Source: an uncultured Clostridia bacterium (GTDB taxonomy: Bacteria > Bacillota > Clostridia > Christensenellales > DTU072). From it: a stretch of 40,128 nt of DNA. Position numbers and translations under genes: made by a program. Numbering within the stretch: the first letter of the stretch is position 1; every line of letters starts with the position of its first letter. Of the stretch, positions 31,976 through 40,128 are shown piece by piece. The stretch is from the NCBI GenBank assembly GCA_944372665.1, contig CALVZV010000008.1:1-40128 (forward strand). The letters are read 5' to 3'. The notes beneath the pieces were generated by a model. That model saw only the letters and a list, made by a program, of their open reading frames with translations. It made no database searches and was not told the DNA's origin.

Positions 31976-32753
31976 CGGAGAAAAGATTAAAAAATTCTTA
32001 TCGGGAAACGCTTGGATAGCCAATATCGTCTACCCCTTGATAGGGGTAGGCGTTATTATGCTGATATGGTTCGTCGGAGCCCGCGTCGTAGGCGTTGAAA
32101 TGGTGTTGCCTGCGCCTGCGCGAGCTTTCGAGGAACTGTTAGGTTTGCTTGGCGACAAAACTTTCTGGAGCGCCGTGGGCAATACTCTGGGCAGAACTTT
32201 ACTTAGCTTCGTTTCGAGTTTTGCGGCAGCTGCGGTAACAGCTACGCTGTCCGCGTTCGTCAAGCCTGTTTCGAAAATCATAGCGCCGATCATAACCGTG
32301 CTGCGTTCAGTTCCGACGATGTCGATCATTCTGATAGCCATAATTGCGCTGAAAGCCGCACGCGCTCCCGTGCTGGTGACGTTTTTGATAGTTTATCCGC
32401 TGCTGCACGCCTCGTTCGAACGCGCACTGGAAAACGTCGATCCTTATGCCGTGAATATGAGCAGGGTTTTCGGCGTTCCGTTATATAAACGTATTTTTGT
32501 GTTATACGTTCCGGCTGTCTTACCCGACGTTTTTGCCGCGTCAAAAAGTAACGTGTCGCTTGCTCTTAAGGTAATGATAGCTTCCGAAGTACTTGCGCAG
32601 ACTTTCGGTTCGATGGGCGTTTATATGCAGATCAGCAGGATATATTTGGATACGGCTTTACTTATGGGCTGGACGCTGGCGGCTATCGGTTTGAGTTTCG
32701 CCCTGGAGGGAGTCGTCGTTTTGCTTAAAAAAGTTACGGTGAGGTGGAAATGA
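31965..32753 (+). CDS. ABC transporter permease
   Basis: The 262-residue permease starts at ATG 31965, 11 bases inside the binding-protein gene; the frame is open earlier but only inside that gene. It has about six membrane helices of the BPD_transp_1 (SsuC/TauC/ThiX) type. The helices are linked by the cytoplasmic EAA loop near residues 170-190, here NMSRVFGVPLYKRIFVLYVP, which docks the ATPase. No strong ribosome binding site is seen, so translation is likely coupled. It pairs with the binding protein and the ATPase on either side. Confidence 0.9.
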   Translation: MRADGEKIKKFLSGNAWIANIVYPLIGVGVIMLIWFVGARVVGVEMVLPAPARAFEELLGLLGDKTFWSAVGNTLGRTLLSFVSSFAAAAVTATLSAFVKPVSKIIAPIITVLRSVPTMSIILIAIIALKAARAPVLVTFLIVYPLLHASFERALENVDPYAVNMSRVFGVPLYKRIFVLYVPAVLPDVFAASKSNVSLALKVMIASEVLAQTFGSMGVYMQISRIYLDTALLMGWTLAAIGLSFALEGVVVLLKKVTVRWK

Positions 32754-33454
32754 AGATCGTAGGTTTGAACAAAAGCTACGGCGATATCCGTATATTCGAG
32801 AATTTTTGTATTGAATTCGAGGAGATGAAAACAACGGCGGTCATGGGCGCCTCCGGAGTGGGAAAAAGCACGCTGCTTAATGTGATCGCCGGACTCACCG
32901 ATTATTCGGGGAGCATAGAAAAAGAGGGCGAAATAAGCGTGATTTTTTCGGAACCCGCGCTTTTGAAAAATCTGAGCGTTGTCAAAAATCTGGAATACGC
33001 CGTGGCGCACGCTTATCCCGGCGGAAAGATCCCCGAAGACAAACTCGAAGAGGTGCTGGAAGCGGTAGAACTTGCCGACAGAAAAGACGCGCTGCCGTAC
33101 GAGCTTTCCACGGGAATGGCTCAGCGCGTGGCGCTTGCGCGCGGATTTTTGTACCCGTCGCGCTATATCGTTATGGACGAAGCGTTCAGAGGACTGGATA
33201 CGGCGCTGAAGGTCAGACTCAAACGATATTTCCTTAAACTTTCTGAAATGAATCCGCGTACGGTTGTTATGATAACGCACGATCTTGACGAGGCTCTCTC
33301 TCTTTCGGACAGGGTAGTCGTGTTCGATTCCCATCCCGTCAGAATAGCGCTTGACATTTCGCTAAGTTCCGACAAAAGCGCACGTTTGCCGACCGACGTC
33401 GATTACGCGACGGCGGCTGCGGAGTATATGCGATTTATAGAAGCGTCTATTTAA
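32750..33454 (+). CDS. ABC transporter ATP-binding protein with altered Q-loop
   Basis: The 234-residue ATPase starts at ATG 32750, overlapping the permease stop by four bases; a GTG two codons earlier is possible. Walker A is GASGVGKST (about 37-45), the signature is LSTGMAQRVALARG, Walker B is IVMDEA and the switch His is in MITHDLDEA. All of these allow hydrolysis. The Q-loop reads IFSEPALLKN, with Ser in the place of the usual Gln. It resembles SsuB/TauB/ThiZ importer ATPases and energises the NMT1-like system. Confidence 0.9.
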   Translation: MKIVGLNKSYGDIRIFENFCIEFEEMKTTAVMGASGVGKSTLLNVIAGLTDYSGSIEKEGEISVIFSEPALLKNLSVVKNLEYAVAHAYPGGKIPEDKLEEVLEAVELADRKDALPYELSTGMAQRVALARGFLYPSRYIVMDEAFRGLDTALKVRLKRYFLKLSEMNPRTVVMITHDLDEALSLSDRVVVFDSHPVRIALDISLSSDKSARLPTDVDYATAAAEYMRFIEASI

Positions 33455-33483
33455 TTGACTTTATTATAACGATAAAGTATTAT
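33455..33483 (+). promoter_or_regulatory. Promoter of ruvCAB-queA-tgt, placed for a leaderless start
   Basis: TTGACT (33455-33460), 17 bases and TATTAT (33478-33483). The ATG of ruvC at 33490 begins six bases later, so the transcript would start at or beside the A of the ATG. No Shine-Dalgarno sequence is present. Confidence 0.65.
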
Positions 33484-33489
33484 TTTAGT

Positions 33490-33984
33490 ATGGTTATTTT
33501 GGGAATAGACCCCGGCTACGGCATAGTCGGATTCGGCGTAATCGAAAAAACGGCTTCCAGGTTGCGTACCGTAGCTTACGGCGTTATCGAAACGCCCAAG
33601 GGTTCATTGCTTCCCGTCAGGCTAAAATTTATCGGCGATAAAATCACGGAACTTATCGCACAATACCGCCCCGACGCCGTTGCGGTGGAAGAACTGTTCT
33701 ATCACTCCAATCAAAAGACGGTAATTATGGTCGCGGAAGCGCGCGGCGTCGTACTGTATGCCGCCCAGAGCGCGGGAATACCGCTTTTCGAATACACGCC
33801 GATGCAGATAAAACAGGCGGTATCCGGTTACGGCAGAGCCGATAAAAAACAGATACAGCAAATGATAAAAATACTTTTGGGACTTAACGCGGTACCAAAA
33901 CCCGACGACGCCGCCGACGCGCTGGCGGTCGCAGTCACGCATGCCCAGACCAATACGTCGATGGGCAGTTTCGGAGTAAGGTGA
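33490..33984 (+). CDS. ruvC: Holliday junction resolvase RuvC
   Basis: The 164-residue nuclease cuts Holliday junctions as part of RuvABC. The RNase H-like fold opens LGIDPG with catalytic Asp7, followed by Glu in VAVEELFYHSN (about residue 67) and the paired acidic residues in PDDAADALAVA (about 139-145). It heads the operon and has the -10 box of its promoter six bases before the ATG, with no ribosome binding site. ruvA overlaps its stop by one base. Confidence 0.95.
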   Translation: MVILGIDPGYGIVGFGVIEKTASRLRTVAYGVIETPKGSLLPVRLKFIGDKITELIAQYRPDAVAVEELFYHSNQKTVIMVAEARGVVLYAAQSAGIPLFEYTPMQIKQAVSGYGRADKKQIQQMIKILLGLNAVPKPDDAADALAVAVTHAQTNTSMGSFGVR

Positions 33985-34580
33985 TGTTTTCTTATATTCG
34001 CGGTAAACTAACTGAGATTAACGGCAACGGCATAACCGTCGAAACCGGCGGAATAGGCTATGCAATAACCGTTTCCAACAATTCGGCATACAAACTGCCG
34101 TCTTTGGGTCGCGATACGCTGATTTACCTGTATCTGCACGTACGCGAAGACGAAGTGGGGCTGTACGGATTCATGACCCGCGAAGAAAAGGAAATGTTCA
34201 TAAAGCTGATAGCCATTTCCGGGATCGGACCCAAAGCCGCTATAGGTATTCTATCGGGAATGACTCCGGACGCTCTGGCAATTGCCATAGTCACTTCCGA
34301 CATCAAGAGCATAGCCAAGATAAAGGGCGTTGGCAAAAAGACCGCCGAAAGGATAATACTCGAGTTAAAAGAAAAACTTGCCGCCGAGGATGTGGAGATG
34401 TTCGGCGCGAAGGCGGTTGCCGAAAACAGCGTCGGCGGCGTGGCGTACGACGCGATAAACGCACTCAGGACGTTGGGGCTTACCCAGTCCGAAGCGGTAA
34501 AAGCCGTCGAAGCGGCAATGAAAGAAGCCGATACTTTGGAAGAAGTGCTAAGGTGCGCGCTCAGGAGGATTGAAAAGTAA
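33984..34580 (+). CDS. ruvA: Holliday junction DNA helicase subunit RuvA
   Basis: The 198-residue protein binds four-way junctions as a tetramer and loads RuvB. The N-terminal OB fold starts [11 protein letters not shown], matching the family start and supporting ATG 33984 over the GTG three bases earlier. Helix-hairpin-helix motifs follow ([13 protein letters not shown] and [13 protein letters not shown]), and a C-terminal RuvB-binding helix bundle covers about 150-198. A GGAG site lies seven bases upstream. Overlaps at both ends couple it to ruvC and ruvB. Confidence 0.95.
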   Translation: MFSYIRGKLTEINGNGITVETGGIGYAITVSNNSAYKLPSLGRDTLIYLYLHVREDEVGLYGFMTREEKEMFIKLIAISGIGPKAAIGILSGMTPDALAIAIVTSDIKSIAKIKGVGKKTAERIILELKEKLAAEDVEMFGAKAVAENSVGGVAYDAINALRTLGLTQSEAVKAVEAAMKEADTLEEVLRCALRRIEK

Positions 34581-35645
34581 TGGACGATTACGAGAATTTC
34601 AACATCGGATACGAAGGCGAGGAGCGCATAACCGACGGAGAACTGCTGCCTACGGACGAAAACGAAAATATTTTGCGTCCCACTACGCTGGACGAGTATG
34701 TCGGGCAGGATAAGATTAAAGAAAACCTGCGCGTATTTATACACAGCGCGAAAAAACGCGGCGAGGCGTTGGATCACGTGCTTTTATACGGTCCTCCCGG
34801 GCTTGGCAAGACGACGCTAAGCAAGATAATCGCCAACGAAATGGGCGTCGAAATAAAATCGACATCCGGTCCGGCGATCGAAAGGAGCGCGGATCTTGCC
34901 GCAAACCTGACGTCGCTGCAGCCCGATTCAGTGCTGTTCATCGACGAAATACACCGTCTCAACCATACTTCCGAAGAATTGTTATATCCCGCCATGGAGG
35001 ATTTCAACGTTGATTTCATGCTGGGTCAGGGTCCTTCGGCACGTTCCATAAAGCTTAAACTCCAGCCATTTACGCTGGTGGGAGCCACCACAAAGGCGGG
35101 CAACATTTCGGCGCCGCTGCGCGACCGTTTCGGTATAATCTGCAGACTGGAGCTCTATACGCCCGAACAGCTTGGCAGGATCGTCAGACGTTCGGCGTCC
35201 ATACTTAACGTCGATATAGAGGACGCGGCTTGCATAGAGATAGCATCGCGTTCGCGCGGTACGCCGCGTATAGCCAACAGGCTTTTAAAGCGCGTCAGGG
35301 ACTTTGCACAGTACGAAAACTCGTCAGTCAGCCTGAGAGTCGCAAAGCTGGGTCTAGACCGGCTGGAGGTCGACTCGCTGGGGCTGGACAACGTGGACAG
35401 GAATATTTTAACCACGATAATCGACAAGTTCGACGGCGGACCGGTAGGGCTGGATACGCTTGCCGCCTCTACGGGCGAGGAAGCCACCACCATAGAAGAC
35501 GTTTACGAACCGTTCCTGATGCAGCTCGGTTTCATAGCGCGCACCCCTCGCGGAAGGATTTGCTCCAGGAGAGCTTACGAACACCTCGGATTTACTTACC
35601 GCAAAACGGACGCGTCGTTGCTTGACTGGAAAGATTTTAACGGCG

Positions 35646-35653
<8 letters not shown>
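34580..35653 (+). CDS. ruvB: Holliday junction branch migration ATPase RuvB
   Basis: The 357-residue AAA+ motor moves Holliday junctions with Ruv[13 protein letters not shown] starts the fold; Walker A is GPPGLGKTT (about 71-79), Walker B is LFIDEIHRL and sensor 1 is GATTKAG. The C-terminal winged helix (about 270-345) includes [10 protein letters not shown]. It starts in the ruvA stop (TAATG). Confidence 0.96.
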
Positions 35654-37810
<2,157 letters not shown>

Positions 37811-37839
37811 TAATTTAAATGTAAAATTTGTATATTCGC

Positions 37840-37869
37840 TTGCTTATTTACGCCGTGCTGTGGTAAAAT
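37840..37869 (+). promoter_or_regulatory. Promoter of yajC
   Basis: TTGCTT (37840-37845), 18 bases and TAAAAT (37864-37869). The leader carries a small hairpin GACGA-AAAA-TCGTC (37877-37890) just before the AAAAGGAG site. Confidence 0.65.
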
Positions 37870-37915
37870 TTTTAGCGACGAAAAATCGTCGATATAAAAA
37901 GGAGAATTTCGGCTT

Positions 37916-38215
37916 ATGAATTTTGGAATGATGTTAGCTTCCGGCGGAAACGACTGGTACATCTGGATTATTTTGGGCGTAGTGTTCGTCGGTATGATTC
38001 TGATGACCGTCATCCCCCAGCGTAAACAGAAAAAGAAAATGCAGGAGATGATGTCTTCGCTGTCCGTCGGCGACAAGATTATGACGATCGGCGGATTCGT
38101 CGGTACCATCGTGGAAATAAACAACGACAACGATCGTTTCACCATCAACATCGGCAGCGAGGAGCTCCCCGTAAACGTGGTCATCGTTAGGAACGCTGTC
38201 AGAACGAAACTTTGA
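37916..38215 (+). CDS. yajC: Preprotein translocase accessory subunit YajC
   Basis: The 99-residue protein has one N-terminal membrane helix (about 15-38) followed by the YajC hallmark PQRKQKKKMQEMMSSLSVGD and a small beta domain (KIMTIGGFVGTIVEI). YajC associates with SecDF and the Sec channel. The AAAAGGAG site is about 12 bases upstream of ATG. A strong terminator follows, so it is probably monocistronic here. Its place beside tgt is typical of many bacteria. Confidence 0.93.
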   Translation: MNFGMMLASGGNDWYIWIILGVVFVGMILMTVIPQRKQKKKMQEMMSSLSVGDKIMTIGGFVGTIVEINNDNDRFTINIGSEELPVNVVIVRNAVRTKL

Positions 38216-38224
38216 TTATAAAAT

Positions 38225-38257
38225 AAAGACCCGGCAGGCTGCCGGGTCTTTTGTTTT
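38225..38257. terminator. Terminator between yajC and the TIGR04086-like gene
   Basis: A 12-bp stem AAAGACCCGGCA/TGCCGGGTCTTT with loop GGC, then TGTTTTT on the plus strand. The A-rich left arm could also serve the convergent minus-strand gene. Confidence 0.85.
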
Positions 38258-38262
38258 TGAAT

Positions 38263-38673
38263 TTATATCCTGTTTTTGCCCGTATTTACTGCTATTATTC
38301 CGGAAACGGCGCCGAGGATTATGCCGCTTACGGCGTCTACGGCTCCGAACGAACCCGTCAAGGTTTTGTTTAATATCAGAAACACGAAAACTGAGATAAC
38401 AGTATATAGCAGTCCGGCAACCGCGCCTTTTAATACGCCTTTTTCCTTGCATTTTATGCCGATGACAGCGCCCAGGAGAATGCTAAGGACCTTAATTACC
38501 TGGTTTATCGGCATTATAATGCCGGACGGCACGTCCGCCAGCTTGACTATTATGCCGAAGATCAGCACTGCCACGAGCGTTATGAGGACCGATATCAATG
38601 TCATTCTCAGAATGTCGCAAAGAGTGTTTTTGTCTATTTTGATTTTGTCCAACGATATTTTATGCGTTTTCAT
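38263..38673 (-). CDS. TIGR04086 family membrane protein (YrzE-like)
   Basis: The 136-residue protein has four hydrophobic helices (about 22-45, 57-78, 83-102, 110-130) after a polar N-terminus, with Gly-rich segments ILLGAVIGIKCKEKGVLKGA and IILGAVSGIIAV. This matches the TIGR04086 family, a small membrane protein that recurs next to yajC and the SCIFF genes in Clostridia. Function is unknown. A strong AAAGGAGGC site lies seven bases before the ATG. It is divergent from scfA. Confidence 0.85.
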   Translation of the reverse strand: MKTHKISLDKIKIDKNTLCDILRMTLISVLITLVAVLIFGIIVKLADVPSGIIMPINQVIKVLSILLGAVIGIKCKEKGVLKGAVAGLLYTVISVFVFLILNKTLTGSFGAVDAVSGIILGAVSGIIAVNTGKNRI

Positions 38674-38718
38674 TCAAGCCTCCTTTAAGAAAATATGCCT
38701 TGCCTTGCGAGTATATGC

Positions 38719-38747
38719 TTGATTTTTTTATGCGGCGCGTTTATAAT
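38719..38747 (+). promoter_or_regulatory. Promoter of scfA-scfB
   Basis: TTGATT (38719-38724), 17 bases and a perfect TATAAT (38742-38747), followed by ACGGAGG and ATG 38775. Confidence 0.75.
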
Positions 38748-38774
38748 GTAAACGAAATCATTACGGAGGCTTGT

Positions 38775-38948
38775 ATGAAACACATCGAAACCGTTACTAA
38801 AAAAACTTTGGTCCCCACACGCGAAATAGGCTGCGGCGAATGCCAGGCCAGCTGCCAGTCCGCCTGCAAAACCAGCTGCACGGTAGGTAACCAGGCTTGC
38901 CTTAAGGAAGAAAAAATCCTCGTAAAACCCGTTTCGGAGGACAAATAA
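38775..38948 (+). CDS. scfA: SCIFF ranthipeptide precursor
   Basis: This 57-residue precursor is the six-cysteines-in-forty-five-residues (SCIFF) peptide, nearly universal in Clostridia. Its leader is MKHIETVTKKTLVPTREIG, and the core carries six Cys in the pattern C-x2-C-x3-C-x3-C-x3-C-x6-C. The radical SAM partner makes thioether links from cysteine sulfur to neighbouring residues. The biological role is not settled; signalling and stress roles have been proposed. The gene has its own consensus promoter and GGAGG site and is followed seven bases later by scfB. Confidence 0.95.
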   Translation: MKHIETVTKKTLVPTREIGCGECQASCQSACKTSCTVGNQACLKEEKILVKPVSEDK

Positions 38949-38955
38949 TCTTTTA

Positions 38956-40128
38956 ATGGTTCATTCTTTCTGCTATTTCCGCAAGGGAGAGCCCTTATAC
39001 TTCCTTTGGGACATCGAAAGCGGCAGTCTGTATAACGTGGACTATGTCGCTTTTTTGTGCGCGAGGAACCGCTACGGCAAATTTGATTCCGAAGCCGAAC
39101 GCTCGGCTTTTTCGGCGCTGTCCGCCGAAGAAATAAAGGAAACCGAAGCCGAATTCGACCAACTCGAAAAAGAGAGCGCTCTTAACGCAAAACCGCTGAT
39201 AGACAAGTTTTCCAAAAGGGTATCGGCGGTCAAGGCGATGTGCCTGCATATTTGCCACGACTGCAATCTGAGATGCGGTTACTGCTTCGCTTCCGGCGGC
39301 ACTTATAATACCGCAAGGGATTATATGAGCGTCGACGTGGGCAGAAAAGCCGTGGATTTTCTGGTATCAAACAGCGGAAGCATAAAAAATCTGGAAATAG
39401 ACTATTTCGGCGGCGAACCGCTGATGAATCTCGACGTCGTAAAGCGCATAACCGAGTATGCCAAAGACGAGGCGGCGAAAGCGGGCAAACGCTTCAGTTT
39501 CACGATGACGACGAACTGTTTGCTTCTTAACGAAGATACTGCCGAATGGCTGAACTGCGAAATGGACAACGTAGTTTTGAGCATCGACGGCAGAGAATCG
39601 GTGCATAACGCCGTCAGACACACCGTTTCGGGTAAAAACGCTTATCCCGTTATTTTGAAAAACGCTCTGAATTTCAGGCGTATACGCGGCGCGGGCAAAT
39701 ATTACGTTCGCGGCACGTTCACTAAAAACAATCTCGACTTTGCCGAAGACGTAAAAGCGCTTAACGATCTCGGCTTCGATCAGATTTCCATGGAGCCGGT
39801 CGTGCTGGACGAAAACGACGCGCTGGCGATCACGGCTTCGGACGCGGAAACAGTCAAAAAAGAATACGAACGTCTTGCCGAGGAATATCTCGACAGGCGC
39901 GCAGGCGGCAAATGGTTCAATTTCTTCCATTATATGATCGATCTCGACCACGGTCCGTGCATACATAAGCGCCTGACAGGCTGCGGAGCGGGTACCGAAT
40001 ACCTTGCCGTATCGCCGACGGGAGACATTTATCCCTGCCACCAGTTCGTCGGAAACTCCGAATACTATATCGGCAACGTCTATGACGGTATACTGCATCC
40101 CGAGATCCGCGAGCGCTTTTCGGGTTAT
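38956..40128 (+). CDS. scfB: SCIFF radical SAM maturase (partial, cut by the window end)
   Basis: The visible 391 residues begin at ATG 38956 and remain open to the window edge; the full enzyme would be about 450 residues. An N-terminal RRE-like peptide-binding part (about 1-85) is followed by the radical SAM motif CHDCNLRCGYCFA (about residue 110), the FGGEP motif near 160, and the first part of a SPASM auxiliary-cluster domain (CIHKRLTGCGAGTEY and YPCHQF). It installs thioether bonds in the SCIFF peptide. There is little ribosome binding site, so it is probably coupled to scfA. Confidence 0.93.
   Translation, partial: MVHSFCYFRKGEPLYFLWDIESGSLYNVDYVAFLCARNRYGKFDSEAERSAFSALSAEEIKETEAEFDQLEKESALNAKPLIDKFSKRVSAVKAMCLHICHDCNLRCGYCFASGGTYNTARDYMSVDVGRKAVDFLVSNSGSIKNLEIDYFGGEPLMNLDVVKRITEYAKDEAAKAGKRFSFTMTTNCLLLNEDTAEWLNCEMDNVVLSIDGRESVHNAVRHTVSGKNAYPVILKNALNFRRIRGAGKYYVRGTFTKNNLDFAEDVKALNDLGFDQISMEPVVLDENDALAITASDAETVKKEYERLAEEYLDRRAGGKWFNFFHYMIDLDHGPCIHKRLTGCGAGTEYLAVSPTGDIYPCHQFVGNSEYYIGNVYDGILHPEIRERFSGY

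Overview
The window reads as a chromosomal segment of an anaerobic, Gram-positive-type Clostridia (Bacillota) genome of moderate GC. The main evidence is the SCIFF peptide/ScfB radical SAM pair next to yajC and a TIGR04086-type membrane protein, the ClpC and long-form HPF pair, TTGACA/TATAAT promoters, strong GGAGG ribosome binding sites, and lipoproteins with InlB-type, LRR_5 and BIG_2 domains. These lipoproteins fit an uncultured gut lineage of the Christensenellales sort, but the exact lineage is a guess. Most of the window is compact, with many 1-11 base gene overlaps.

Layout. 1-3970: a partial upstream gene end, a 50-residue zinc ribbon, a 990-residue LRR lipoprotein coupled to dtd. 4009-6644 (minus): asd-dapA-dapB, the lysine/diaminopimelate entry pathway. 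6881-10084: a membrane protein, hslO (Hsp33) and a repeat-rich protein. 10088-13411: a DUF3343 Se/S-carrier-like gene divergent from a cysteine desulfurase-like gene, then nth and obg. 13477-17369: a GH31 glycosidase coupled to an FGGY sugar kinase. 17463-17549: tRNA-Leu(CAG).

17583-21000 is the accessory, eroding part. It holds a diverged direct repeat, a HAD hydrolase broken by two frameshifts, a remnant with a promoter but no clear gene, an intact CorC/CNNM-type transporter, and a second pseudogene with two frameshifts. 21196-24170: a BIG_2 lipoprotein, gtrA-like gene and galU, the last two fired from divergent mirror-image promoters. 24188-30563: clpC, hpf, a sugar-phosphate isomerase-like gene, pgi, and an ABC ATPase-like protein that has lost almost every catalytic motif.

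30540-33454 is the most interesting section. A leader RNA with mutually exclusive antiterminator and terminator stems, whose 5' part resembles only the pyrophosphate-sensing arm of a TPP riboswitch, precedes a TM1266-type small regulator and an NMT1/THI5-like ABC importer (binding protein, permease, ATPase). This could be a variant riboswitch controlling uptake of a thiamine-related or other small ligand; neither the ligand nor the role of the regulator can be settled from sequence alone.

33490-37810: ruvC-ruvA-ruvB-queA-tgt as one overlapping operon (Holliday junction processing, then queuosine tRNA modification). 37916-40128: yajC, a TIGR04086-type gene, and scfA-scfB, a ranthipeptide precursor and its maturase, the latter cut by the window end.
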